A DNA stretch of 64,000 nucleotides from Clostridium sp. Cult2. Lineage in GTDB: Bacteria > Bacillota > Clostridia > Tissierellales > Tepidimicrobiaceae. Made by a program: the position numbers and the translations under genes. Each line of letters starts with the position of its first letter. Positions within the stretch are counted from its first letter, which is position 1. Location: contig NZ_PPXX01000054.1 of the NCBI RefSeq assembly GCF_021655075.1, positions 1 to 64,000 on the forward strand, in the 5' to 3' direction. The notes beneath the pieces were generated by a model. It was not told the DNA's origin. It saw only the letters and a program-made list of their open reading frames with translations, and did not search any database. Shown piece by piece: positions 1 through 7,812 of this stretch.

Positions 1-54
1 AAAAGGTAGTTTTATGTTCTACCAATTTATTAGGCATTCAAGTAGGTGAATATT

Positions 55-1527
55 GTGAAAAATAATAAAGGATTTTGTTTAAAAGGTGCAACTATTTCAT
101 CTGTTCATAATGCAATAAATAACTTGGAAATAAAATGCAGTGATTTAATTGAAATGTATATGGAAAGAATCGAGAAATATGATAGAAATGGACCTAAAAT
201 TAATTCCGTCATAACTATTAATCCAAAGGCATTGGAAATAGCTCATGATTTGGATGAAAGGTTTAAGGAATCAGGAATTAAAGGTCCATTACATGGAATA
301 CCTGTGTTATTAAAAGATAATGTAAATACAAAGGATATGCCTACAACTGCAGGTTCTATTGCCTTGGAAGGAATAATACCTTCAGAGGATGCCTTTATTA
401 CAGAAAAATTGAAAAAGGCAGGGGCAATTATACTTGCCAAAGTAAATTTGCATGAATTTGCAGTATGGGGAGAGACTATTAGCTCTGTCCTAGGCCAAAC
501 TTTAAATCCTTATGACCTTACTAGAACCCCAGGAGGTTCTAGCGGTGGTACTTCTGCAGGTATAGCTGCTGATTTTGGCATTATAGGTTTAGGTACGGAT
601 ACTATTAATTCCATCCGGTCCCCAGCTTCTGCTTGCAGTTTAGTAGGTCTAAGGCCTACTGTGGGTCTTATAAGCAGAGCTGGTATCGTTCCTTATTCTT
701 TGACTCAAGATACTGCTGGTCCTATTATGCGGACAGTAGAAGATACTGCCAAAGTACTAGACATAATTGCTGGATACGACCCTATTGATCCTGCAACAGC
801 TTGGTCTATTGGACATATTCCTAAGTCATATACAAAATATTTGAGGAAAGATGGGTTACAGGGAAAACGAATTGGAATTCTCAATAGTTTTTTCGGTACT
901 AAAAATATCCATAAAGAAGTGAATGCCATTATATTCAATTGCCTAGATGATATAAAGAAAAATGGAGGGATATTAATCCATATTAAAGAATATATTGATG
1001 CAGATAAACTTGTTAATGAAGTAAGTGTCCATCTACATGAGTTAAAACCTCATCTAAACCTATACTTAGAAAAACTAGGTTCTAAATCAAAAGTACATTC
1101 TCTTAACGATATAATAATATCTGGAAAATATCATAAGGGAATAGAAGAAAATATTAAATACGCTGAAACCCTTGATATCAACTCAGATATATATAATAGA
1201 CGCTTAATAAAAAGATTTGAAACTCAGAATACAGTTATGGAAATAATGGCCAAATATGATTTGGATGCCATAGCTTATCCTCATCAAAAACGTCCTGTGG
1301 TGAAAATTGGTGAGTCACAAGTTGATAGGAATGGTGTTTTAAGCTCTGTTACAGGTTTTCCATCAATTGTAGTACCTGCTGGATTTACTCAGCCTACAGA
1401 TACTGCACCAATAGGGGTTCCTGTAGGAATTGAGTTTTTAGGCAGAAGATTGAGCGAACCTATATTATTAGAAATTGCATATGCTTTTGAACAAACAACT
1501 AAATACCATAAACCACCTGTTTTATAA
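55..1527 (+). CDS. amidase signature family hydrolase
   Basis: Amidase-signature hydrolase of about 490 residues, the usual length for GatA-like amidases. The Ser-cisSer-Lys triad is visible: Lys87 in LLKDN, Ser162 in the GGSSGG motif and Ser186 in TINSIR, where most relatives have GGSIR. There is no signal peptide, so it is cytoplasmic. An in-frame TAG at 43 blocks upstream extension. GTG at 46 is possible, but AGGTGA at 44-49 is well placed for GTG at 55, which I chose. No gatB or gatC lies beside it, so it is more likely a catabolic amidase than the tRNA amidotransferase subunit. It converges on the ureide-catabolism cluster and could hydrolyse an amide product of it; that link is inference. 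The family is secure, the substrate unknown. Confidence 0.85.
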   Translation: MKNNKGFCLKGATISSVHNAINNLEIKCSDLIEMYMERIEKYDRNGPKINSVITINPKALEIAHDLDERFKESGIKGPLHGIPVLLKDNVNTKDMPTTAGSIALEGIIPSEDAFITEKLKKAGAIILAKVNLHEFAVWGETISSVLGQTLNPYDLTRTPGGSSGGTSAGIAADFGIIGLGTDTINSIRSPASACSLVGLRPTVGLISRAGIVPYSLTQDTAGPIMRTVEDTAKVLDIIAGYDPIDPATAWSIGHIPKSYTKYLRKDGLQGKRIGILNSFFGTKNIHKEVNAIIFNCLDDIKKNGGILIHIKEYIDADKLVNEVSVHLHELKPHLNLYLEKLGSKSKVHSLNDIIISGKYHKGIEENIKYAETLDINSDIYNRRLIKRFETQNTVMEIMAKYDLDAIAYPHQKRPVVKIGESQVDRNGVLSSVTGFPSIVVPAGFTQPTDTAPIGVPVGIEFLGRRLSEPILLEIAYAFEQTTKYHKPPVL

Positions 1528-1594
1528 TAATCACCTCTATACCCTCTTGCTATTTGGTAGCTTCTTTTGATAATAAGAGGTTGGTATATCTAAT

Positions 1595-1632
1595 AATTTA
1601 AACTTTAGGCAGCAGTGCCTAAAGTTTAAATT
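1595..1632. terminator. bidirectional terminator between convergent genes
   Basis: Perfect 17-bp inverted repeat (1595-1611 and 1616-1632) with a four-base loop, core CTTTAGGCA/TGCCTAAAG. A T-rich stretch follows on the plus strand. The right arm contains the stop codon of the CoA-transferase gene. It probably serves both converging transcripts. Confidence 0.8.
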
Positions 1633-2813
1633 ATATTTTCCTTTTTTAATTCATTAATTTGTTTTTCATTATAATTTAATAATCCTTTCAGTATTTCAAA
1701 AGTGTGCTCTCCTAATACTGGAGATGTTCTTCTTATTTTTCCTGGTGTATGGCTAAGCTTAATAGGTATACCTGGTACTTTTAATTTGCCTGCTACTGGA
1801 TGGTCAAGCTCTATTATCATATCTCTTGCTATTATTTGAGGATTCTCTAGTACCTTATCAATTGTATTTATTGGACCATTAGGTACCCCTACTCCATCTA
1901 ATCTATGTTGCCATTCTTCGGTTGTTTTATTTAAAATGGATTCAGAAATTAATGGCCTCAAAATATCATAATTTTCATTTCTAAGGGGATTAGTTTTAAA
2001 TCTTTCATCCTGGATTAACTCTTCTTTGCCAATTACTTTACAAAACTCCCTCCACAAAGCATCATTCCCTACTGCTACCATAATCTCTCCATCTTTAGTT
2101 TTAAATGGTTCAAAAGGCACAATAGATGGATGTCTATTTCCACCTGGTTTAGGTATTTCTCCTGTAACTATATAACGAGCAATGGCGTTTTCAAGAATTG
2201 TAACTTGACAATCTAGCATAGCTACATCAACTTTTTGTCCTATTCCCATTTCATACCTAGTGTTTAAAGCTGCTAAAATTCCTATAGCAGTAAATAATCC
2301 AGCTGTAATATCTCCTATGGAAGTTCCTACCCTTGTAGGTTTACCATCTTTTTCCCCAGTAATACTCATAATCCCTCCCATAGCCTGAACAACTGCATCA
2401 TAAGCTGCTCTTTCACTATAAGGCCCAGTATGTCCATACCCTGATGTTGATGCATATATGAGTTTTGGATTGATTTTGGATAAAACTTCATAACCTATAC
2501 CTAACCTTTCCATAGTTCCAGGTCTATAGTTTTCTACAACTATATCTACCTTTTTTACTAATTCCAAAAATATTTCTTTCCCCTTTTCATCCTTTAAATT
2601 TAATGTCATACTCCTTTTATTCCTATTGAGGCTCATAAAATAAGCGCTTTCTCCATTTATATAAGGCCCAAAATGCCTTGCGTCATCTCCTTTTACAGGT
2701 ATTTCGATTTTTATTATTTCTGCACCTAAATCTGCCAATATCATAGTGGCAAAGGGACCTGCTAATACTCTGGTAAGGTCTAATATTTTTATATTTCCCA
2801 ATGGCAATCTCAT
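1626..2813 (-). CDS. CaiB/BaiF family (class III) CoA-transferase
   Basis: Class III CoA-transferase that moves CoA between carboxylic acids through an aspartyl intermediate. The N-terminal LDLTRVLAGPFATMILADLG block is typical. The expected catalytic Asp is residue 168 in GTSIGDITAG, matching Asp169 of formyl-CoA transferase. Length of about 395 residues is normal. An ATG at 2828 would add five residues but has no room for an RBS. The ATG at 2813 is preceded by GGAGTGG and gives the usual family start, so I chose it. It follows the cyclase gene directly and is the last gene of the minus-strand catabolic run. In context it may activate an oxalate- or malonate-like acid; the acid cannot be read from sequence. 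Confidence 0.87.
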   Translation of the reverse strand: MRLPLGNIKILDLTRVLAGPFATMILADLGAEIIKIEIPVKGDDARHFGPYINGESAYFMSLNRNKRSMTLNLKDEKGKEIFLELVKKVDIVVENYRPGTMERLGIGYEVLSKINPKLIYASTSGYGHTGPYSERAAYDAVVQAMGGIMSITGEKDGKPTRVGTSIGDITAGLFTAIGILAALNTRYEMGIGQKVDVAMLDCQVTILENAIARYIVTGEIPKPGGNRHPSIVPFEPFKTKDGEIMVAVGNDALWREFCKVIGKEELIQDERFKTNPLRNENYDILRPLISESILNKTTEEWQHRLDGVGVPNGPINTIDKVLENPQIIARDMIIELDHPVAGKLKVPGIPIKLSHTPGKIRRTSPVLGEHTFEILKGLLNYNEKQINELKKENII

Positions 2814-2831
2814 ATAAGACCACTCCATCTA

Positions 2832-3632
2832 TTATTCACTATCAAATGCTACTATTCTACAAATAGATGATTCTCCATCTATAAATTTCCATGGGAAACA
2901 TCCAATAATCATACGTTTATTGAGAACTTTATCTATCTCTCCACCTAAGTTCTCAGCATGAATTATTTCATATGGTTGGGGAAATACTTGGATATGCATA
3001 GCTTGATATACATCTGGCCATGGATATATTTCATTTAAACCCTTTCCATATTTTTCTCTCATGTACTTATCTGCTGCTTCTGCTTCTTTTGGTTCCCAAT
3101 CTCTAATCTTTGTATTCATTGGATGATCTGCAGAACCACAATCAACTCCAATCCATTTAATTTCCATTTCTTTTACCCAATGAACAAATTCCATTGATGG
3201 TCCAGGATGTCTTAGCATATACCTTCTTTCATCAGCTTCTGGTTGATCCCATCCATACTTATGATAACCTGTATTGATAATGAGGATATCCCCTTTCTTA
3301 ACTTCAACTCTATCAATAATATCTTCAGGTGTATAAATACTAAAATCCTCTGCTATATCTGATATATCGACTATAACCCCTGGTCCTACTAGCTTTTCAA
3401 GTTCTAAAGATGCTATATCCCTTCCAGCAGTATCAAAATGTAATGGGCCATCTAAATGGGTCCCAACATGGTTAGAAGTTGTAATTAATTGTCCATTAGC
3501 ACCATGTGGTGATAACCTCTTAAAGAATTTAATCTGTAGTGGCTCATAAGTAGGCCATGGTGGAGTTAAATGACTTAAATTTTGAGTTAAATCATATATT
3601 TTCACTTTATTCCAACTTTTTACTAGATTCAT
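2832..3632 (-). CDS. cyclase family metal-dependent hydrolase
   Basis: Member of the cyclase/kynurenine-formamidase/isatin-hydrolase family (PF04199), metal-dependent enzymes that hydrolyse amides, often cyclic ones. The diagnostic HxGTHxDxPxH motif is intact, with His55, His59, Asp61 and His65 as metal ligands in the family. Length of 266 residues is normal and there is no signal peptide. The start ATG has GGGGGA upstream. It lies between the DUF1116 gene and the CoA-transferase gene on the same strand with short gaps. Ring opening of a cyclic ureide or imide is the inferred role. The family is secure, the substrate is not. Confidence 0.85.
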   Translation of the reverse strand: MNLVKSWNKVKIYDLTQNLSHLTPPWPTYEPLQIKFFKRLSPHGANGQLITTSNHVGTHLDGPLHFDTAGRDIASLELEKLVGPGVIVDISDIAEDFSIYTPEDIIDRVEVKKGDILIINTGYHKYGWDQPEADERRYMLRHPGPSMEFVHWVKEMEIKWIGVDCGSADHPMNTKIRDWEPKEAEAADKYMREKYGKGLNEIYPWPDVYQAMHIQVFPQPYEIIHAENLGGEIDKVLNKRMIIGCFPWKFIDGESSICRIVAFDSE

Positions 3633-3681
3633 GCTCTATTCCCCCTTAATTTAAATACTTTAATAGAAATGAGAGATGTTA

Positions 3682-4944
3682 CTATAGTTCCCCCTCATCT
3701 TCCAGTACCTTTACGAATGCCTCTAAAGCATCTTCAAAACATTTTATAGGTGGATGTACCAATCCCGCTCCTATTTGACCTATTCCTGCCTCTTTATGAG
3801 CAATTCCCGTATTGATAATGGGAAGAATTCTCGTTTCTACAACCTTGCGTATATCTATACCAGTAGCTGTACCTCTAAAATTAAGGAGAGGTATCTTATA
3901 TGCATCATTCTCCGTTTCTGTTATTTCATACATGGACCTTGAATAGTTAATAGCATCTTCTGGTGTACCTCCTACAAACTGTACTATAGGAATTGCAGAG
4001 GCCATAGCAAATCCTCCTATACCAGATGTTTCCGTTATTACACTATCTCCTATATCTGGATTTGCATCTTCTGTAGAATATCCAGGGAAATATAATCCAT
4101 CTATTATTTCCGCTGGTGCAGTAAACCATCTATCTCCTAATCCTGCTACTCTAATTCCAAATTCAGTACCATTTCTAGCCATGGTATATACAATTGTGCT
4201 ATACTTTATGCCTTCCAGTGAATCTAGGGAACATTTGGCTGCTGGCATGGTTAGATTTAAGAAAAAATGATCATTACTATGGATAAATTTTAATACTTCC
4301 CATTTATCTTCATTGGAAAATTCCGTATATGCCAAATATGGAGCTAATTCTCTTATTAATAACGAAGTACCAGCTTTGTTCCTATTATGACCTTCATCTC
4401 CCATCTGTAAAGCTTGTGCTATCATGGGTTTTAAATCTATCTCTCCTGATAATTTTAATGTGGCTTTTAAAACTGGAGCTAATACCATCTCCATCCACTT
4501 AAGCCTATCTATTACCTCTTGGCTATAGGCGCCATAACGTAAAACCTTGCCTAAACCTTCGTTTAAGGTACAGTAAGCATAGTTTCCATAGGTTTTATTC
4601 TTAATAATCCAAACTGGCATTGAATACGTTACAACTCCCGCCATTGGTCCTACAGCCCTATGGTGATGACAGGAGTCAAAGATAATCTCTCCTGAGGCAG
4701 CTATAGCTATTGCTTCATCCATATTAGAGGCTAATCCTTCATAAATCAACCCTCCTATTACAGCTCCTCTTAATGGTCCACTCATTTTATCCCAAGAAAT
4801 AGGTGGTCCAGCATGTAATACGGTTTTTTTAGTCATCTTTGGTATATCCTCTCCAGCTTTTCCAATTCCAATAATAGTTGGTTGAGCTTTTAGCAGTTTT
4901 TGAATAGCTTCTTCATTAGCTTTTTTAATTTTTTCCCCTATCAT
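3682..4944 (-). CDS. ylbE: DUF1116 protein, AllG/YlbE-like subunit of oxamate carbamoyltransferase
   Basis: DUF1116 protein of 420 residues, essentially the length of Escherichia coli YlbE (AllG). Recognisable blocks are IGIGKAGEDIP near residue 25, HAGPPI near 44, the histidine cluster SCHHHRAVGP at 91-100, GDEGHNRNKAGTSL in the middle, and GIRVAGLGDRWFTAPAE in the second half. In E. coli, FdrA, YlbE and YlbF (AllFGH) together form oxamate carbamoyltransferase, which interconverts oxalurate plus phosphate with oxamate plus carbamoyl phosphate. The same three families are neighbours here, so the complex is probably conserved, though its true carbamoyl substrate may differ. AAGGGGGAAATG precedes the start. 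The division of labour between subunits is not something I can see. Confidence 0.85.
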   Translation of the reverse strand: MIGEKIKKANEEAIQKLLKAQPTIIGIGKAGEDIPKMTKKTVLHAGPPISWDKMSGPLRGAVIGGLIYEGLASNMDEAIAIAASGEIIFDSCHHHRAVGPMAGVVTYSMPVWIIKNKTYGNYAYCTLNEGLGKVLRYGAYSQEVIDRLKWMEMVLAPVLKATLKLSGEIDLKPMIAQALQMGDEGHNRNKAGTSLLIRELAPYLAYTEFSNEDKWEVLKFIHSNDHFFLNLTMPAAKCSLDSLEGIKYSTIVYTMARNGTEFGIRVAGLGDRWFTAPAEIIDGLYFPGYSTEDANPDIGDSVITETSGIGGFAMASAIPIVQFVGGTPEDAINYSRSMYEITETENDAYKIPLLNFRGTATGIDIRKVVETRILPIINTGIAHKEAGIGQIGAGLVHPPIKCFEDALEAFVKVLEDEGEL

Positions 4945-4972
4945 TTAGCATTTCCCCCTTAAATAATAAATC

Positions 4973-5143
4973 CTATCTTAGTTTTGACAAAAGTGAAACC
5001 ATTTTTTTATTACCACCAGCAATTGGTCTAAAGTTTACATTAACTGTTGGAACACCTTGTTTTTTTAAATCTAGGTAGAAAAACTCTAAACCTATATTAA
5101 TCACTATTAATTGGCTGTTAAAAAGCTTATTTATCTTTGACAT
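4973..5143 (-). CDS. small protein equal to the C-terminal domain of FdrA
   Basis: A 56-residue ORF. Its sequence, with VINIGLEFF and RPIAGGNKKMVSLL, closely resembles the last ~50 residues of full-length E. coli FdrA as I remember it (VINIGLRSF, SPVAGGNKKLARLL). The main fdrA gene here stops at 5159 and lacks this part. The small ORF is in the same reading frame, six codons after the fdrA TAG. It has its own RBS (GGGGGGATAAAATG) and a good ATG, so separate translation is likely. Stop-codon readthrough or a recent nonsense mutation is less likely but possible. It is probably an extra small subunit completing the AllF-type chain. Confidence 0.78.
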   Translation of the reverse strand: MSKINKLFNSQLIVINIGLEFFYLDLKKQGVPTVNVNFRPIAGGNKKMVSLLSKLR

Positions 5144-5158
5144 TTTATCCCCCCAAGT

Positions 5159-6718
5159 CTATTGGTTTTTCTTAAGGATTAAACTTACTAATCTTGCAGC
5201 TTGGGCATTTGAAGGCATAACTATTACACCAGCTTCTTCTAATCTTCTTTGTGATTCAACTAAATTTTGAGGGTCTTTTTCTGTACCACAAATTGAACTA
5301 ACAATACATAGATATTTATCCTTTTGTTTCATTTTATTCCTAGCCTTTTCAATTGCAGGAATCATCTCTCCTATAGGATCTTCATGGGCTCCATATCCTA
5401 GGACAAAGTCCATTAACACTACTGCTAATTTTTCATCCTCTGCCTCCCTCATTAAACCTTCAATTCTAGATGAAGGATCTATCATTGGATGGGGTTTTCC
5501 AACTGTAAATTCATCTTCTCCAAAATCTATACATGTATGTTCAATACTTTTATATATATCTTCTAATCTATATTCTGGTAAAATTGATATATTTGAATAT
5601 ATGGAACCTAATTCTTTACTGAGAATATTCATGGCTTCCTCAGCTAATGTCCCTCCCTTATATAATCCTCTTAAGTATTTTTGATCTTTATTTAACTTTT
5701 CTACTTCTTGGGCTATTATCCTATCTATTTCTTCAGTAGATAAACTAAATCCATCAAAATCCTTAACTTCCTCACCCTTCATAAGGGCTACCGCTTTTCG
5801 TGCTGTATCTTCAAGGGATATACCAGCATAGCCTCCATACCTTCCTATTTTCTCTTTATCTCCACCTATAAAATTAATAACTACTGGTTTATTGGAATTT
5901 TCAATGGCTTCTAATATTATCTCTGCTATTTCTTCAGAAGGAGGTTTTGAAACCAATACTAGGACTTCCGTACAAGGGTCTTTCATTAATGCCTCAATGC
6001 CTTGTAACATCATTAGTCCACCAATCTCCTTATGTAAATCTCTACCTCCAGTACCTATTACTTGAGAAACTCCTCCCCCTAATCTATCTATAAGTACTGT
6101 AATTTCTTGAATTCCTGTACCTGAAGCCCCTATTATTCCGATACTTCCTTTATTGACCACATTTGCAAAAGCCAAAGGTATATTATTGATAATTGCAGTT
6201 CCGCAATCTGGCCCCATCATCAACAATCCCTTTTCTACTGCCAATTGTTTGAGTTCTTTTTCTTCCTTCAATGAAACATTATCGCTAAAGATCATAATAT
6301 GTAAATCGTTATTTAAAGCCTTTCTTGCTTCATCGGCTGCATATTCTCCTGCTACAGATATTAATACTAGGTTTGATTCTGGTTCCTGTTCTAAGGCAGA
6401 ACTTAAAGTAGGTGGCATATACTCTAATCCACTATCCTTTTTCCTTTGGCTCAACAGTTTATCTACTTCCTTCACCACTTTCTCTATTTCAATACCTTCA
6501 TCTACAAGGGCAGTAATAAAAAAATCATTTGCTCCTATAGATTTAATTTCATCAGTAATTATATTAAGGTTTTGAGCCAATTCCTTATTTAAATCTGTTC
6601 CCATTCCTACAAGGACTTCATAGACTCCTTGAATCCTTTTTACCTCTTTTGAAATAAGCATTAGTGTAACAGAATCATAATATGTATTCTCTCTTATTTC
6701 GTATATTATCTTAGTCAT
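5159..6718 (-). CDS. fdrA: FdrA/AllF, succinyl-CoA-synthetase-like subunit of oxamate carbamoyltransferase
   Basis: FdrA family, 519 residues, built like the alpha subunit of succinyl-CoA synthetase. Motifs are VAGEYAADEA at 122-131, GPDCGTA at 169-175, a CoA/nucleotide-binding-like GASGTGIQE at 197-205, and GKPHPMIDP in the C-terminal half. E. coli FdrA (AllF) is longer, near 555 residues. The missing C-terminal domain is encoded by the next small ORF in the same frame. The start overlaps the end of the DUF2877 gene by eight bases with GGGGGAGGA upstream, indicating tight translational coupling. With DUF1116 and DUF2877 it should form a carbamoyltransferase that yields carbamoyl phosphate in the catabolic direction. 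No carbamate kinase is visible in the window. Confidence 0.87.
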   Translation of the reverse strand: MTKIIYEIRENTYYDSVTLMLISKEVKRIQGVYEVLVGMGTDLNKELAQNLNIITDEIKSIGANDFFITALVDEGIEIEKVVKEVDKLLSQRKKDSGLEYMPPTLSSALEQEPESNLVLISVAGEYAADEARKALNNDLHIMIFSDNVSLKEEKELKQLAVEKGLLMMGPDCGTAIINNIPLAFANVVNKGSIGIIGASGTGIQEITVLIDRLGGGVSQVIGTGGRDLHKEIGGLMMLQGIEALMKDPCTEVLVLVSKPPSEEIAEIILEAIENSNKPVVINFIGGDKEKIGRYGGYAGISLEDTARKAVALMKGEEVKDFDGFSLSTEEIDRIIAQEVEKLNKDQKYLRGLYKGGTLAEEAMNILSKELGSIYSNISILPEYRLEDIYKSIEHTCIDFGEDEFTVGKPHPMIDPSSRIEGLMREAEDEKLAVVLMDFVLGYGAHEDPIGEMIPAIEKARNKMKQKDKYLCIVSSICGTEKDPQNLVESQRRLEEAGVIVMPSNAQAARLVSLILKKNQ

Positions 6719-7667
6719 TAAATCCTCCCCCTAAGATCTCTTTAAGTAAAATACAACTTCCCACATATATCCCTAAAAGTATATCTGTTCCTGATGTTTC
6801 TCCAATTCTCATAACTTTATCTATATTTGAATAAAAATAATCTAAACTCGCATTTCCCAGGAAAGAAACCATTAGTTCTCTAATATAATCATTCACCTCT
6901 CCCCTGGACGAGTATATAAGCATTTCCTGGCTAATTCGAGTGGTTTTATCTTTTATTTTACTTACAATAGCATTATTGAATCCATAAGCCTTTTCCATAG
7001 GATAGTCCAAATAGTAATATGAATAGACTCTCGAAATCATCATTCCTGATAAAAAATCATCCATTGATGGGGTAAGTCCAATTCCAAAACCTACTATATC
7101 TTTAGCTTTCTGTGAAATATTATCTATATTATTATAGATATAGCTATCAATAAATTTTATGAATCTATCCTCAATAAATTCTTCCTCTTTTCCCATAATA
7201 ATCTCATCTTTTAATAATACATCAATACCTAAAATCCTTTTATCTAATGCTTTTATAATAGGAAAAATTCCTTCCTTATTTCCCTTTTTAGATAATATTT
7301 CACCCGTTTTATATAGTTTAGCCTTCACCTTTTCCTTGTTCTCTTTATTAAAATTTAAGTTTGGACTTCCATCCCAAATTTTAACTTCATCATGGATTAA
7401 TATAATATTTAAATCTTCAATTATTGTAAATCTTTGAGAAACTATAATCTTCATCTTTGGTTTGATTCCTAGGTTATTAAAGGATATTATTTGTCCTATT
7501 TTTATTGAATTAGGTGCCATAGTTCCATTGGAATTCAAATATGTGATTAATTTGTTCTCATGGTCTAATACATTAAAACTATTATTGAATACAGAATGGA
7601 CCACGCATTGTAAATCTTCTTCTTGAATTCTCCTATCTAATACTTTACAAATACTGGATTCATTCAT
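6711..7667 (-). CDS. ylbF: DUF2877 protein, AllH/YlbF-like subunit
   Basis: DUF2877 protein of 318 residues. The family signature GIGLTPSMDDFLSG is at residues 195-208 (most relatives have GLTPSGDDFL). In E. coli the homologue YlbF (AllH) is the third component of oxamate carbamoyltransferase. Here it is the first gene of the FdrA-DUF1116 block and overlaps fdrA. AAGGTGTGAT precedes the ATG. That RBS lies just after a candidate structured leader at 7687-7761 and could pair weakly with the leader's 3' arm (TCACA with TGTGA). This suggests, without proving, control of translation at this junction. Confidence 0.83.
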   Translation of the reverse strand: MNESSICKVLDRRIQEEDLQCVVHSVFNNSFNVLDHENKLITYLNSNGTMAPNSIKIGQIISFNNLGIKPKMKIIVSQRFTIIEDLNIILIHDEVKIWDGSPNLNFNKENKEKVKAKLYKTGEILSKKGNKEGIFPIIKALDKRILGIDVLLKDEIIMGKEEEFIEDRFIKFIDSYIYNNIDNISQKAKDIVGFGIGLTPSMDDFLSGMMISRVYSYYYLDYPMEKAYGFNNAIVSKIKDKTTRISQEMLIYSSRGEVNDYIRELMVSFLGNASLDYFYSNIDKVMRIGETSGTDILLGIYVGSCILLKEILGGGFND

Positions 7668-7686
7668 GATATCACACCTTCAAAAA

Positions 7687-7761
7687 GAGTATGTGAAACT
7701 CCCTTCTTAGTAAATGTATTTGTTATTAGACTATATACTAAAGAACAAAGTCCCACATACT
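7687..7761 (-). promoter_or_regulatory. candidate structured RNA leader upstream of the DUF2877-fdrA genes
   Basis: In the 145-base gap between the permease and DUF2877 genes, the minus-strand RNA can form a perfect 9-bp closing stem, GAGTATGTG (7761-7753) with CACATACTC (7695-7687). Inside is a second helix, about TTCTTTAGTA with TACTAAGAA. The two helices are separated by purine-rich internal strands GGGACTTTG and GGGAGTTT. A run of five T follows the 3' arm, then the RBS of the DUF2877 gene. It does not match the purine, guanidine, preQ1 or c-di-GMP consensus as I know them. It could be a terminator, an RNA-protein site or an unknown riboswitch. Confidence 0.4.
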
Positions 7762-7812
7762 CATCTCTATACCTATATTGAATAGGTTTTACTAATTAAT
7801 GCTAATATTACT

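Noticed and set aside
1-54. A gene or regulatory site upstream of the amidase
   Set aside because: Only 54 bases are available and the frame is closed by TAG at 43; nothing can be supported.
6153-6575. 140-codon plus-strand ORF opposite fdrA
   Set aside because: fdrA on the other strand has clear family motifs; the opposite frame has none and no RBS.
7681-7800. Purine riboswitch upstream of the DUF2877-fdrA genes
   Set aside because: The conserved GTTTCTACC and CCGTAAA-like elements of purine aptamers are absent; kept only as an unassigned structured leader.
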